Shown one piece after another: positions 12,548-22,851 of a DNA stretch of 64,000 nt. This DNA is from Buchnera aphidicola str. Ak (Acyrthosiphon kondoi) (GTDB lineage Bacteria; Pseudomonadota; Gammaproteobacteria; Enterobacterales; Enterobacteriaceae). Location of the stretch: NCBI RefSeq assembly GCF_000225445.1, contig NC_017256.1, positions 62,001 to 126,000 of the forward strand, read 5' to 3'. The notes under the pieces are model-generated. The model had not been told where the DNA came from. It made no database searches and was given only the letters and a program-made list of their open reading frames with translations. The stretch's first letter is position 1; each line of letters opens with the position of its first letter. Position numbers and translations under genes: made by a program.

Positions 12548-12575
12548 ATTGTAAAGCCAGGAGAAAAAGAGTCAA
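12548..12575 (-). promoter_or_regulatory. Sigma70-type promoter of the tRNA-Val/tRNA-Lys pair
   Basis: On the minus strand there is TTGACT (-35, 12570-12575), a 16-base spacer that is unusually GC-rich for this genome, and TACAAT (-10, 12548-12553). The predicted start falls about 10 bases before the 5' G of tRNA-Val. The fit to consensus and position makes this one of the clearest promoters in the window. Confidence 0.75.
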
Positions 12576-12732
12576 TCTTTTTTTAAAAAATAATATTTAT
12601 TTGTTGTAAATTTAATCATATTATTTAAATAATAATTTATATTATAAAACTAATATTAATAATGTCAATGTTATAATAATATTTCGATATGATTTATTAG
12701 TTATTTCTAAATTAATTTTTTTTAAGGAATAT

Positions 12733-14136
12733 ATGAAAGTAAGAACTCGTTTTGCACCAAGTCCTACTGGAAATTTACATATTGGTAGTATTCGTACTGC
12801 CTTGTATTCTTGGTTATTTGCAAGACATCATAATGGAAAGTTTATACTTCGTATAGAAGATACTGATCTTTCACGTTCTGAATCAATTTCTATTAATTCT
12901 ATTGTAAATGGATTAAAATGGTTAGGACTAGATTGGGATGAAGGTCCCTATTTTCAAACTCAACGATTGCATAGATATAAAGAAGTTATTAATATTATGT
13001 TAGAAAAAGGAGATGCATATATTTGTGTTTGTTCGTGCGAAAAATTAGAAGAAGTACGATTGAAACAAATAGAAAAAGGTTATAAACCACGTTATCCGGG
13101 TACCTGTAGAAACTTAAAAATCATAAATATGTTAAATCAAAATTATGTAATACGATTTAAAAATCCACTTTCAGGAAAAGTAGTTTTTCAAGATAAAATT
13201 AGAGGAGAAATTTCTTTTGATAATTCAGAATTAGATGATCTTATTATTCAACGTTCTAATGGCATGCCTACTTACAATTTTTGTGTTGTCGTAGACGATT
13301 TAGACATGAAAATTACTCATGTTATTCGTGGGGAAGATCATATTAATAACACACCTCGTCAAATTAATATTCTAAAATCTTTAGATTTTAAAATACCTAT
13401 TTATGCTCATTTATCGATGATTTTAGATGAAGAAGGTCATAAAATTTCCAAAAGAAAAAATGCTATAAATATACTTGAATACTGTAAAAATGGTTTTTTG
13501 CCAGAAGCTTTATTGAATTATATAATACGATTAGGTTGGTCTTGTGGTGATAAAGAAATTTTTAATATATCAGAAATGAAAGAATTATTTAATTTGAAAT
13601 CTATTGGCAAATCTTCTAGTACTGTAAATATTAAGAAACTTTTATGGATGAATAAATACTATATTAATAATTTACCATTAAATTATATTGCCAATCTTCT
13701 TAAGAATTATATGAAAAAACAAAATATAAATATAAAAAATGGTCCTGATTTAGAATCTTTAGTTAAATTATTTAGAAGTCGTTATCATACTTTAAAAGAA
13801 ATAACAGAATCCTGTCGATATTTTTATGAGGAATTTAATTTTTTTAATAAAACAGCAGTAGAACAATATTTTACAATACAAAATTGTTGTATTTTGGAAG
13901 AATGTTATGAAAGAATGAAAAAATTATTTATTTGGGACAATTTTAATATATCGATAATAATTAATGATATATCTCAACATATCAAAATAACAAAAAAAGA
14001 AATCAATATGATATTACGTGTTTCTATAACAGGAAATATACATTCCCCTAGTATTAGCTCTGTAATTGATTTAATTGGTAAAGATAAAACCCTATTAAGA
14101 ATTAAAAAAGCAATTAATTATATTAAAAATTTATAA
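12733..14136 (+). CDS. gltX: Glutamyl-tRNA synthetase
   Basis: Class I synthetase charging tRNA-Glu. It has 467 residues (E. coli 471). The HIGH-type motif is [13 protein letters not shown] (15-27) and the KMSKS-type motif KISKRKNA near 238. The E. coli zinc site (C98, C100, C125, H127) is partly altered: C98, C100 and C125 are present at identical positions, but residue 127 is Asn. An additional Cys at 102 could be the replacement ligand (inference). It is flanked by the tRNA-Val/Lys pair upstream and tRNA-Ala downstream, as in E. coli. Confidence 0.98.
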   Translation: MKVRTRFAPSPTGNLHIGSIRTALYSWLFARHHNGKFILRIEDTDLSRSESISINSIVNGLKWLGLDWDEGPYFQTQRLHRYKEVINIMLEKGDAYICVCSCEKLEEVRLKQIEKGYKPRYPGTCRNLKIINMLNQNYVIRFKNPLSGKVVFQDKIRGEISFDNSELDDLIIQRSNGMPTYNFCVVVDDLDMKITHVIRGEDHINNTPRQINILKSLDFKIPIYAHLSMILDEEGHKISKRKNAINILEYCKNGFLPEALLNYIIRLGWSCGDKEIFNISEMKELFNLKSIGKSSSTVNIKKLLWMNKYYINNLPLNYIANLLKNYMKKQNINIKNGPDLESLVKLFRSRYHTLKEITESCRYFYEEFNFFNKTAVEQYFTIQNCCILEECYERMKKLFIWDNFNISIIINDISQHIKITKKEINMILRVSITGNIHSPSISSVIDLIGKDKTLLRIKKAINYIKNL

Positions 14137-14237
14137 AAGATAGTATATTTTAAATACTTTAATAGAATAGATATAGAAATTATTTATAAAAAATATGCTT
14201 TTAAAGTTTTTTTTAATATAATTTATAAAAAATAATA

Positions 14238-14266
14238 TTGACAGGATTCATGTGTTTTTATATTGT
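14238..14266 (+). promoter_or_regulatory. Promoter of tRNA-Ala
   Basis: A perfect -35 TTGACA (14238-14243), a 17-base spacer and TATTGT (-10, 14261-14266) end 9 bases before the first G of tRNA-Ala. The match to the sigma70 consensus and the short leader support a dedicated tRNA promoter. Confidence 0.7.
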
Positions 14267-14275
14267 AATATTTTA

Positions 14276-14348
14276 GGGGCTATAGCTCATTTGGCAGAGC
14301 GCTTGCATGGCATGCAAGATGTCAGCGGTTCGATTCCGCTTAGCTCCA
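14276..14348 (+). tRNA. tRNA-Ala (GGC)
   Basis: 73-base cloverleaf: acceptor GGGGCTA/TAGCTCC with one G-U pair, D-arm AGCTCATTTGGCAGAGC, anticodon stem CTTGC/GCAAG with loop ATGGCAT giving GGC, T-arm AGCGGTTCGATTCCGCT, discriminator A. The Ala identity pair G3-U70 is present. CCA is not encoded. It corresponds by position to alaW/alaX next to gltX in E. coli. Confidence 0.98.
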
Positions 14349-14484
14349 TTAAATTCATTTTTTTAAATTTAAAAATCAAGTTTATGAAAATACAAAATAA
14401 TTTTTATATTTTTAAAATTTGCATAAAGTATTTATTATTAAGACTGTGCTAAATTTTTTTATTCAGCACAGAAGATCTTGTAAA

Positions 14485-14793
14485 TTAAATTTGTTGATTC
14501 ATGATTTCTTGATAAGCTGATACAATTTTATTTCTTATTTGGATTGCCATTTGCATAGAAATAGAAGATTTTTCTAAATTTATCATTACATCGTTTAGAG
14601 AAATTCCTGATTGATTTAATATGAATTTTTCAGAATCAATTTTAGCATGATTTTGATTTTTGCTTATTTCTCCCAATGCTATTTTTATATAGTCCATAAA
14701 CTTGTCACTTTCTTTTTTTTGTGTTTTTGTATTTGTATCCAACAAATTAATTTTTGTATTAATATTTTGATCGTTGATATTATCAATAAACAT
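14485..14793 (-). CDS. fliE: Flagellar hook-basal body protein FliE
   Basis: FliE joins the MS ring to the proximal rod and is an early export substrate. It has 102 residues (E. coli 104). The C-terminal half matches the family (SGISLNDVMINLEKSSISM and the end VSAYQEIMNQQ), while the N-terminal 40 residues are divergent and Asn/Lys-rich. As in E. coli it is divergent from the fliF operon, with 261 AT-rich bases between. No signal peptide is expected or seen. Confidence 0.93.
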   Translation of the reverse strand: MFIDNINDQNINTKINLLDTNTKTQKKESDKFMDYIKIALGEISKNQNHAKIDSEKFILNQSGISLNDVMINLEKSSISMQMAIQIRNKIVSAYQEIMNQQI

Positions 14794-15054
14794 AATTGTC
14801 CTCTTTATTAAATAATTTTCATATATTTTAAATTTTAGAATACTATCATATCTTTATGAAGATAAAAATACTATCATAATATAAAAGATAAATATTTTAA
14901 TATTATATTAAAATAATATTTTTTTTTATTATATTATTAATGATAATTCAATTAAATTAATTTAACAGGAAATTTTTTATTTTATGCTTTTAATAAAAAT
15001 TTTTAATTTTCATCAAATTATATTCAGAACTAATTATTCAGATAGGAAGATTTC

Positions 15055-16722
15055 ATGAATTTCAGCACTATAGAAGATTCTATTTTAAAAGATAAAAAAA
15101 AATTTAATAATTTTTTATCTCGTTTTTTAAAAAATTCTCGGGTTTTAATTATTTTATTAACAGCTGCAGTTATTACTGCTGTCTCTGTTTCAATATGGAT
15201 TAAATCTCCCGAGTACCAAGTTTTATATAATCATTTATCTAATGAGGATGGTGGGGCTATTATTAACGAACTAAATCAAATGAAAATTCCCTATCAATTT
15301 ACTGATATTTCAGGACAAATATTAGTTCCTAAAAATAAAGTTCATGAAATTCGCTTGCATTTAGCAGAAAATAATCTTCCTAGAGGTGGAGGTGTGGGTT
15401 TTGAGTTATTAGATAAAGAAAAATTTGGAATAAGTCAATTTAATGAGGAAATAAATTATCAGCGTGCGTTGGAAGGAGAATTAGCTCGAACTATACAAAA
15501 AATTGATATTGTAAAAAGCGCTAGAATACATATAGCATTCTCGAAATCATCATTGTTTTTACAAGATAAAAAAAAATCATCAGCTTCTGTTGTTTTAGAA
15601 CTCCAACCTGGTCAAATACTAAATAGAGGACAAATTCGCGCAATATTAAATGTAATTTCAAATGGTGTATCTAATCTTTCAGTAAAAAATATTACTATTG
15701 TAGATCAATCAGGAAAATTATTAAATCAGACTTCTTTAGAATATGATGGACTTAATGATTTACAAGTTAAATACTCTGAAGATATTGAATCTCGTTATAC
15801 AAATAGAATAAAAAATATTTTAGAACCATTAGTAGGTATTGGTAACATTTACGCTCAAGTAACTGCACAGATAGATTTTAATGCGCGAGAAAAAACACAG
15901 GAAAAATATTCACCTAATACTAATTATAAAAATCAAGCGATAAGATCTCATCAAAAAAGTGTTCATGATCAAATAGAGAAAAACAGCATAAAAGAAGACA
16001 TGCCGCATTCTTTTTTTAAAAAAAATATTGATTTTGATAAGAATATTCAAAAAAATACAGATATAAAAAAAATAAATCCTATAAAAAATGGTATAAATTT
16101 AAAAGGTGATTACAATCCTTTTAACAGTAATATTAATCATGATGATATAATAAATTATGAATTGAATCATAGCATATTGCATACTAAAATGAATGTAGGA
16201 GAAGTTAAAAGATTGTCAGCAGCAGTTATAGTTAACTTTGTTCAAGATAAAAATGGAAAATCTGTTGCTTTAACTAAACAACAAGTAAAAAATATTAAAA
16301 AATTAATACAAGAAGCAATAGGATATTCTAAATCTCGAGGAGATAGTGTTCATCTCGTCAACACATCATTTACTAAACATAATAAAAAAATACTCTTTCA
16401 AACAAACCATTTAAATAGCTTCAAATTCTCGAATTTTTTATTTATTTATGCACCATGGTTTTTTTCTGCTTTATTTCTTTTCTTTTTATTAAAAAAATAC
16501 ATCTGTCCTTTTTCAAAAAATAACACTTTTAAAAATATGCCGGTGATACAAGACAAAAAAAATATAGAAAAATATAATATTGCAGAGAAAAATATTACTC
16601 AAGTAGACATTCAAAACAATATGAATACAGATAAATTAATTCATAAAATTTGCAATATATCTAATCAGAATCCACGTATTGTAGCGTCGATTATTCGTCA
16701 ATGGATGAGTGATAAAATATGA
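15055..16722 (+). CDS. fliF: Flagellar MS-ring protein FliF
   Basis: Forms the membrane ring on which the flagellar rod and export gate are built. It has 555 residues (E. coli 552). There are two membrane segments, near residues 32-50 (VLIILLTAAVITAVSVSIWI) and near 464-482 (FLFIYAPWFFSALFLFFLL), enclosing a large periplasmic part with YQVLYNHLSNEDGGAI and a ring-building region around 95-260. The linker near 280-360 is Lys/Asn-rich. The C-terminal FliG-binding tail (ASIIRQWMS) is present. It overlaps fliG by ATGA and starts the operon. Confidence 0.96.
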   Translation: MNFSTIEDSILKDKKKFNNFLSRFLKNSRVLIILLTAAVITAVSVSIWIKSPEYQVLYNHLSNEDGGAIINELNQMKIPYQFTDISGQILVPKNKVHEIRLHLAENNLPRGGGVGFELLDKEKFGISQFNEEINYQRALEGELARTIQKIDIVKSARIHIAFSKSSLFLQDKKKSSASVVLELQPGQILNRGQIRAILNVISNGVSNLSVKNITIVDQSGKLLNQTSLEYDGLNDLQVKYSEDIESRYTNRIKNILEPLVGIGNIYAQVTAQIDFNAREKTQEKYSPNTNYKNQAIRSHQKSVHDQIEKNSIKEDMPHSFFKKNIDFDKNIQKNTDIKKINPIKNGINLKGDYNPFNSNINHDDIINYELNHSILHTKMNVGEVKRLSAAVIVNFVQDKNGKSVALTKQQVKNIKKLIQEAIGYSKSRGDSVHLVNTSFTKHNKKILFQTNHLNSFKFSNFLFIYAPWFFSALFLFFLLKKYICPFSKNNTFKNMPVIQDKKNIEKYNIAEKNITQVDIQNNMNTDKLIHKICNISNQNPRIVASIIRQWMSDKI

Positions 16723-17714
16723 TTTTAAATGGTACTGAAAAAAGTGCATTATTATTAATAGCAATAGGGTCTGATCAAGCAGGAGAAATATTAAAACATT
16801 TAACTCCTTTTGAAGTACAAGAACTTATTACTGCTATGGTAAACATCAAAAGAGTTTCTACTCAAAAATTAAATGAAATACTCTTGGAGTGTTATAATCT
16901 TGCCATAAAAAACAATGCTTTTAATTGTAATAATAGTGAAAAGCATCTTAATAAGATGTTAACTAAAGCATTAGGAGAAAAACAAGGGAGTTCTTTACTG
17001 CAAGAAGCATTAGAAATCCGCAATGCTAAAATATCTATTAAAGCACTTAATTACATGAAAGCTAAAAAAATAGCTTTTTTATTAGATAATGAACATCCTC
17101 AAATTGTTACTACAATACTTATATATCTAGATAAAAATCAATCAGCTCAAGTTCTTTCACTTCTTAGTGATAAAAAAAGAGCAGAAATTATCTTAAGAAT
17201 TATAGATTTTCGTGGTATTGAAGAATCTAGTCTCGTAGAATTAAATAAAGTTATTAATAATTTATTAAAAAATAAAAAATTAATTTTATCAGAAAAGGGA
17301 GGTATAAAAACAGCCGCTCAGATTTTAAATTCTATGAAAATAAAGTATGAAAAAGAAACTATAAAAAAAATTAGTAAATTTAACGAACCACTAGCAGATA
17401 AAATTATTAAAGAAATGTTTTTATTTGAAAATTTAGTAGATTTAGATGATAGATATATTAAACTCGTAATTAAAAACATAGAAAAAGAGAAATTATATAT
17501 TGCACTTCAAAATACTAATCTTGCTGTTAGGGAAAAATTTTTCAAAAATATGTCTGAGTCAGATTCTAATAAGTTATCTTTAAGATTGCAGAAAAAATCT
17601 TATATTTCTGATATTTCTATAAAAAATGAACAAAAATTGATTTTAATAATGATTAAAAGTATTGTTGAAAATGGAAAAATTTCATTAAAAAATTTAAGCG
17701 AGTATTATGCCTAA
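16719..17714 (+). CDS. fliG: Flagellar rotor protein FliG
   Basis: Rotor ring protein between the MS ring and FliM. It has 331 residues, the same as E. coli, with collinear numbering. The EHPQ motif is at 125-128, and the C-terminal domain is recognisable ([27 protein letters not shown]). The five charged residues known for torque in E. coli (K264, R281, D288, D289, R297) are here Q264, S281, L288, R289 and S297. The protein should still assemble as a scaffold, but motor function looks lost. It overlaps fliF by 4 bases and fliH by 8. Confidence 0.96.
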   Translation: MILNGTEKSALLLIAIGSDQAGEILKHLTPFEVQELITAMVNIKRVSTQKLNEILLECYNLAIKNNAFNCNNSEKHLNKMLTKALGEKQGSSLLQEALEIRNAKISIKALNYMKAKKIAFLLDNEHPQIVTTILIYLDKNQSAQVLSLLSDKKRAEIILRIIDFRGIEESSLVELNKVINNLLKNKKLILSEKGGIKTAAQILNSMKIKYEKETIKKISKFNEPLADKIIKEMFLFENLVDLDDRYIKLVIKNIEKEKLYIALQNTNLAVREKFFKNMSESDSNKLSLRLQKKSYISDISIKNEQKLILIMIKSIVENGKISLKNLSEYYA

Positions 17715-18369
17715 TTCGATCTTAGAAAAAAAATGGACACGATGGTATCCAACAAAAATTTTTTTAAAAAATACGAAAAAGAATAAAAAAGTTCTGTTTT
17801 ATTCTGATAGATTTATAAAAGAAGATTTTTTTATAGATTTAAAAAATCAAAAAAATTATATTATCGAAAAAAGAGAATTAGAAATAGATTTAACAAAAAC
17901 AAAAGGATATGAAGCAGGTTTTAAAAAAGGACTCTTACAAGGAAAAGAAGAAGAAGTTCTATTAAAAAATAAATTAAACAGTTTATTTTTAAATTTTGAA
18001 AACGCTCTTTCTATTTTTGAAAATGCAATATGTTCTCAATTATTAAAAACAGTTTTAAAAATTTCATCTTATGTAATTGGAAAAAATATTGAGGTTGACG
18101 AATTAGTTTTGATTAATTATATAAAAAAGATTATTAATAAAGATGGTATCTTTCTAAAAAAATCACAAATTATAATCCATCCTAATAATAAAGCGTTAAT
18201 TGAAGATATTTTCAAAGATTTTTTTAAAAGTTATAAATGGGTAATAGTTTGCGACAATAGTATAGATTTAAATGGTTGTCAAATTAAGTCAGAAAGTGTT
18301 GATATAAATGCTACAATAGATGCTAGGTGGCAGGAAATATGTCGTCTTATTTATTTAGAGGAATATTAA
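17707..18369 (+). CDS. fliH: Flagellar export ATPase regulator FliH
   Basis: Cytoplasmic stator of the export ATPase FliI. It has 220 residues (E. coli 228). Features seen: the N-terminal [12 protein letters not shown] segment with conserved tryptophan, a central [16 protein letters not shown] block typical of FliH (GxxxGxxxG-like helix), and a C-terminal domain with [19 protein letters not shown]. The identification rests on these blocks and on position between fliG and fliI. It overlaps both neighbours (8 bases with fliG, TAATG with fliI), so translation is probably coupled. Confidence 0.92.
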   Translation: MPNSILEKKWTRWYPTKIFLKNTKKNKKVLFYSDRFIKEDFFIDLKNQKNYIIEKRELEIDLTKTKGYEAGFKKGLLQGKEEEVLLKNKLNSLFLNFENALSIFENAICSQLLKTVLKISSYVIGKNIEVDELVLINYIKKIINKDGIFLKKSQIIIHPNNKALIEDIFKDFFKSYKWVIVCDNSIDLNGCQIKSESVDINATIDARWQEICRLIYLEEY

Positions 18370-19730
18370 TGAATTTAAGATTCGCTCAATTTTTAAAAAA
18401 ATTTTCTTCTTTTGAAAGCAGAATTGAGAAGCTGTCTGATATAATTAATTATGGTCGTCTTGTGAGTATTAATGGATTAGTTGTAGAAGTTGTAGGATTA
18501 AGAATGCCTATTGGTTCAGAATGTTTTATTGAAAGAATAATAGATGGTAAAAATTTAAATATTCATGCTGAAGTGATAGGTTTTTCAGGAAAAAAAACTA
18601 TATTATTATCTTTTGAAGAAATTGATGGAGTTTTTCCTGGTGCGCGTGTTTTTTCAAAATTAGGAAATGATGCAAATTCTATTATAAAAAAAATGCCGTT
18701 AAGCATAAAATTATTAGGAAGAGTATTAAATGGTCGAGGTCAACCATTAGATCAACTACCTAAAATTGATCATAAATATTACACTATTATCAAAAATTAT
18801 AATATCAACCCATTAAATAGAACACCTATTACTGAAATATTAGATACTGGAATACGTGCTATTAATGGACTCTTAACTATTGGTAGAGGCCAAAAAATAG
18901 GAATTTTTTCAAGTTCAGGCATTGGTAAAAGTATTTTACTCGGTATGATGGCAAGATATACAAAAGCTGATGTTATTGTTATTGCTTTAATTGGAGAACG
19001 AGGTCGAGAAGTAAAAGATTTTATAGAAAACATATTAGGTGTTGAGGGATTATCACGATCAGTAGTAATTGCAGCTCCTGCAGATGTCTCTCCCTTGTTA
19101 AAAATACAAGCAGCATCTTATGCTGCTAATATTGCAGAATATTTTTATAAAAAAAATAAACATGTATTACTAATTATGGATTCTTTAACTCGTTACGCTA
19201 TGGCACAACGAGAAATTTCATTATCTTTAGGAGAACTGCCTGTTTCTAAGGGGTATCCATCTTCTATATTTTCAAAAATTCCAAATTTAGTAGAGCGTAC
19301 AGGAGTTTATAATAAAAACAAAGGTTCCATTACTTCATTTTATACCGTTCTCACTGAAGGAGAAGATGAACAGGATCCAGTATCACATCTTGCTCGTTCT
19401 ATATTAGATGGACATATTATACTATCTCGTTATTATGCTGATTTAGGTCACTATCCTGCAATTGATATTGAATCTTCTATTAGTCGTGTTATGCCTAATA
19501 TAATTAATTCTACTCAGAATCATCAAGCTTTGTATTTTAAAAAACTAGTTGCTTCTTATCAAAGAAATAGAGAATTAATAAATATAGGTGCGTATATTAC
19601 TGGCACTGATTTAGTTTTAGATCACGCTATTAAAATTTGGCCAAAATTAGAAAAATTTTTGCAACAAGAAATATCAGAAAAAAGTGATTATTCTTTTTCT
19701 TGTCAAGAGTTAAATAAAATATTTCTTTAA
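18369..19730 (+). CDS. fliI: Flagellum-specific export ATPase FliI
   Basis: Hexameric ATPase that helps drive flagellar protein export. The ATG at 18369, which overlaps the fliH stop as TAATG, gives 453 residues (E. coli 457); an in-frame start at 18327 would add 14 unrelated residues. The P-loop SSSGIGKS is at 181-188 (its first position is Ser, where E. coli has Ala), followed by IALIGERGREVKDF, and Walker B with downstream LLIMDSLTRYAMAQREISL. The strong conservation compared with fliJ and fliK suggests that export activity is under selection. Confidence 0.97.
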   Translation: MNLRFAQFLKKFSSFESRIEKLSDIINYGRLVSINGLVVEVVGLRMPIGSECFIERIIDGKNLNIHAEVIGFSGKKTILLSFEEIDGVFPGARVFSKLGNDANSIIKKMPLSIKLLGRVLNGRGQPLDQLPKIDHKYYTIIKNYNINPLNRTPITEILDTGIRAINGLLTIGRGQKIGIFSSSGIGKSILLGMMARYTKADVIVIALIGERGREVKDFIENILGVEGLSRSVVIAAPADVSPLLKIQAASYAANIAEYFYKKNKHVLLIMDSLTRYAMAQREISLSLGELPVSKGYPSSIFSKIPNLVERTGVYNKNKGSITSFYTVLTEGEDEQDPVSHLARSILDGHIILSRYYADLGHYPAIDIESSISRVMPNIINSTQNHQALYFKKLVASYQRNRELINIGAYITGTDLVLDHAIKIWPKLEKFLQQEISEKSDYSFSCQELNKIFL

Positions 19731-19759
19731 TATTTAAATATACTGGATGTACTATACAG

Positions 19760-20203
19760 ATGAAATATAAAAATTTTTTATTTTCTATGTTAGAAAAAAT
19801 AGAAAAAAAAAATATAGAAAAAGAAACAATCAATATTAAAAATCTTTATTCAAAAGAAAAACAGAATAGTCAACAATTGCAACTATTGATTGATTATAAA
19901 AAAGAATATTCAACAAAAATACAGAATAAAATGATATTGGGAGTTTGTATACATCAGTGGAAAAATTATAATGATTTTATTTCTATATTACAGATAATTA
20001 TTAAAGATAATATAAATGAAATAGAAAAAAACAAAAAAACAATTGAAAACAGTTTGAAAAGTTGGTCCAATAGTCAAATTAAACTAAATATCTGGAAATA
20101 TTTAAATGCAATAAATAAAAAAAAAATATTAAAGATAAAAAAAAAACAGGAAGAAATAATGAATGATAATTACAATCAATTGAAATTTTTAAAAAAAGGA
20201 TAG
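19760..20203 (+). CDS. fliJ: Flagellar export protein FliJ
   Basis: FliJ is a coiled-coil stalk in the FliI ATPase ring that also escorts export chaperones. This frame has 147 residues, the E. coli length. It is almost entirely Lys/Glu/Asn/Ile-rich helix, as expected for two long antiparallel coils. Sequence identity is low, so the assignment depends mainly on size, helical character and place between fliI and fliK. It ends 2 bases before fliK. Codon composition is very A-rich. Confidence 0.85.
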   Translation: MKYKNFLFSMLEKIEKKNIEKETINIKNLYSKEKQNSQQLQLLIDYKKEYSTKIQNKMILGVCIHQWKNYNDFISILQIIIKDNINEIEKNKKTIENSLKSWSNSQIKLNIWKYLNAINKKKILKIKKKQEEIMNDNYNQLKFLKKG

Positions 20204-20205
20204 TC

Positions 20206-21378
20206 ATGATAATGTCAGAAATAATTTATAATATAACATCACAAAAAAATTCTTTTTTTCATAAAGATAATTATTTTAATATTGTTAATGAATCAGACTT
20301 ATCAAATTCTGTTTTTAATAAATTAAATAAATATTTATTACAAAAAGAAATGGAATTTGATAATGTTTCTACAGAAGAAAAAAAAAATGATGAGAAAAAA
20401 AATATTGTATGTGCTAATTTTATAATCAATAATTTATTAAATATTTTCAATAAAAAAGATATAATCTTTAATTCTAAAAATTTTAATGATATTCAAAATA
20501 ACAAAATACAAAAAAAAAAAATAGAGAAGAATCAAAATAATTTTTCAGACACTATTTGTTTTTTAAAAATTATAAAAAATTTTAAAAATAAGAATATTCA
20601 AGAAATATTTAAAATATTAAAAATAAAAAGATTTCCAAGTGAACTAAAAAAAAGTAACAATCAATTTAATGGTATTAATGAATTAAATAATATAGATATA
20701 AAAAAAAATTTACATTTAAAAAATTCAAACTATCAATTTTTTCAAAAAAAAACAAATACTTCTAATATTAATAAAAATAACTTAAATCTTATAAAAAATG
20801 AAAAAAAGATAATTTTTCCATCAGATATAAAAGAAAGTAGAAACACTTTATTTCCATCTAAAAATATAAATAAAATTAAGAATATAATTAGTAAAAGATC
20901 TTCATTAAAAATTTTAAACCAAAAAGAATTTTCTAAATTATATGTAGAACCTTTAATTTCACAACAGGAAAATAATTCCATTAAATGGAGAAAATTAATT
21001 AGCAATAAAATACTTTTATCAATTTCGAATAAAGATAATCAAGCAGAAATACATTTAAAACCAGCATCCTTAGGAACTATACATATTATAGTTAACATGA
21101 AAAATAATATTGCTAAATTAAAATTTTTTTCTAAATATGACGAAGTTAGAAAATTTTTAGATAGCTCTATACCTTTTTTACGTAATTCATTAATGAGAAA
21201 TGGAATTAAATTAGAAAAATTCAATATTTTTGATTCTGCAACAAATAAAATAACAAAAAGCTATAAAAATCTTTTATACGAAAATATTTTTCGTTCAGAT
21301 AATTCTAAAAAAAGATTGAATATATATGAAAAAAAAATAAATTTAATAAAATATAAACCGATTGATGTGTATGTTTGA
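20206..21378 (+). CDS. fliK: Flagellar hook-length control protein FliK
   Basis: Secreted molecular ruler that sets hook length and switches export specificity. It has 390 residues (E. coli 375); an alternative ATG is two codons further in (20212). The N-terminal two thirds are low-complexity Asn/Lys/Ile with no recognisable motif. The C-terminal specificity-switch domain is recognisable: AEIHLKPASLGTIHIIV at about 283-299 and LDSSIPFLRNSLMRNGIKL at about 324-342. The kept C-terminal domain argues that hook completion still needs the switch. Confidence 0.9.
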   Translation: MIMSEIIYNITSQKNSFFHKDNYFNIVNESDLSNSVFNKLNKYLLQKEMEFDNVSTEEKKNDEKKNIVCANFIINNLLNIFNKKDIIFNSKNFNDIQNNKIQKKKIEKNQNNFSDTICFLKIIKNFKNKNIQEIFKILKIKRFPSELKKSNNQFNGINELNNIDIKKNLHLKNSNYQFFQKKTNTSNINKNNLNLIKNEKKIIFPSDIKESRNTLFPSKNINKIKNIISKRSSLKILNQKEFSKLYVEPLISQQENNSIKWRKLISNKILLSISNKDNQAEIHLKPASLGTIHIIVNMKNNIAKLKFFSKYDEVRKFLDSSIPFLRNSLMRNGIKLEKFNIFDSATNKITKSYKNLLYENIFRSDNSKKRLNIYEKKINLIKYKPIDVYV

Positions 21379-21480
21379 TAAATAATGTAAAAAATTTATT
21401 TTAAAAAAATAATCATTTTGTTCAATATATAAAATCAAGTTTTTTTCAATTTGTCTTTGAACAACTTTTACCTGTGAGGT

Positions 21481-22422
21481 ATGCAAGTGGGGAAAAGTAA
21501 TAATATAAATAGTAAAATTAAAAAATTTTATGAGAAAAAAAATAATTTAAAAGATTTTTTAAAAGAAGATGAAATGAAAACATTAGAAAAGATTAACAAT
21601 TGTTTTATAGATCATTTCATAAAATTTTTTTCTAGTTTTATCAAAAATAGGGTGGAATTGATTTCATATAATACGAGTATAAGATCTTGTGATTCTAACG
21701 AAAAGATTATCAAAAATTTTAGATGTCTTAACTTAATAAAAATATTACCTTATAACAATCAATCTTTTATAATCTTTTCTTCTGATTTTTTATCTACTAT
21801 TATAGACATTTTATTTGGCGGTCGAGGTAATGTTATAGATAAAACTGAAAAAATAAAAGATATTACATCTACTGAATCTTTAATTAATACAAAAATAGTT
21901 AAATTTGTAACTAGTGCTTTGTCTGAAATATATACAAAATATTTTTCATCAGAAATTAATTTTATTGATAAAAAAATATTTTTTGATTTTAAAAAATCTG
22001 ATTTTGATTTTAATACAGTATTTTTAATTAATTTTTTTAATTTTAATATTAATAATATAGAAGTTTTTTTTAATATTTTAATTCCAATATCAACGTTTAA
22101 AAAAATAAATAAAAACATTTTTCTTTCAGAAAATCTTGATAATGAAAATAAATGTATAAAAAAAAATTTAAAGAATAAAATTACTTTGAATGACATAGAT
22201 GATGTCGAATTAAATATTATATCGAAAATAATTGATATTTCTATTCCATACAATGCCCTTTATAATTTATCAGTAGGGGATGTATTATCAGTCAAAAACC
22301 CGAATAAAACTATAGGTTTTATAGAAGACGAAGCTATATTTTTTGGTAATTATAATAGATTTAATGAACAATCTATTGTTTTTATAGAAGAATTTATTAA
22401 TAATAATTTAGAGTCTAATTAA
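21481..22422 (+). CDS. fliM: Flagellar switch protein FliM, N-terminally altered
   Basis: C-ring component between FliG and FliN. It has 313 residues (E. coli 334). The middle-domain GGRG motif (LFGGRG, 111-116) needed for FliG contact is kept, and the FliN-like C-terminal domain is recognisable ([14 protein letters not shown]). The N-terminus lacks the LSQAEIDALL-type segment that binds phospho-CheY in E. coli. fliL, which lies between fliK and fliM in E. coli, is absent; only 102 bases separate the two genes here. Confidence 0.93.
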   Translation: MQVGKSNNINSKIKKFYEKKNNLKDFLKEDEMKTLEKINNCFIDHFIKFFSSFIKNRVELISYNTSIRSCDSNEKIIKNFRCLNLIKILPYNNQSFIIFSSDFLSTIIDILFGGRGNVIDKTEKIKDITSTESLINTKIVKFVTSALSEIYTKYFSSEINFIDKKIFFDFKKSDFDFNTVFLINFFNFNINNIEVFFNILIPISTFKKINKNIFLSENLDNENKCIKKNLKNKITLNDIDDVELNIISKIIDISIPYNALYNLSVGDVLSVKNPNKTIGFIEDEAIFFGNYNRFNEQSIVFIEEFINNNLESN

Positions 22423-22438
22423 GATAAGGAATACTCTA

Positions 22439-22840
22439 ATGAGTAGTATACAGAAAAACTCTAATAATGAAAAACTAATCGGTTCTGAAAAAAAAACACC
22501 TGAATATCAAGAAATTAATAAAGATTTATCATCTCAAGAAGATTTGAATACAAGTGTGCTAGATAATTCTGATGATATAACAGAAAGTAAACATGTGTTA
22601 CTTAATACGTTTGTTAATATTACAGTCGAACTGGGAAAATCAAAAATAAAAATAAAGGATTTTCTTAGTCTTTCAAAAGGAAGCATGTTAATTCTAGATA
22701 AAACAATAAAAGAACCATTAGATATCTTTATCAATGGTCACTTAATTGCATCTGGTGAAATTGTAGTTTCAGAAAAAAAATACGGTCTTCGTATTACTAG
22801 CATAAAAAATTCTTTAAAAACCATGAATATTTTATCTTAA
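22439..22840 (+). CDS. fliN: Flagellar switch / C-ring protein FliN
   Basis: FliN forms the base of the C-ring and docks FliH for export. It has 133 residues (E. coli 137). The C-terminal SpoA domain is well kept: [47 protein letters not shown]. The first 50 residues are a polar, variable tail. It follows fliM by 16 bases and precedes fliO/P by 11. Its conservation, compared with the eroded FliM start, fits a role in export rather than switching. Confidence 0.96.
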   Translation: MSSIQKNSNNEKLIGSEKKTPEYQEINKDLSSQEDLNTSVLDNSDDITESKHVLLNTFVNITVELGKSKIKIKDFLSLSKGSMLILDKTIKEPLDIFINGHLIASGEIVVSEKKYGLRITSIKNSLKTMNILS

Positions 22841-22851
22841 ATTTAAATTTT

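Noticed and set aside
14252..14452. 66-residue plus-strand frame over tRNA-Ala
   Set aside because: It reads through the tRNA gene; no independent evidence for coding.
14444..14471. CTGTGCT/AGCACAG inverted repeat as a terminator between tRNA-Ala and fliE
   Set aside because: The 7-bp stem has a 14-base loop and no U-run on either side; terminator function is not supported.
21759..22253. 164-residue frame on the minus strand inside fliM
   Set aside because: Shadow of fliM; hydrophobic low-complexity translation with no family features.
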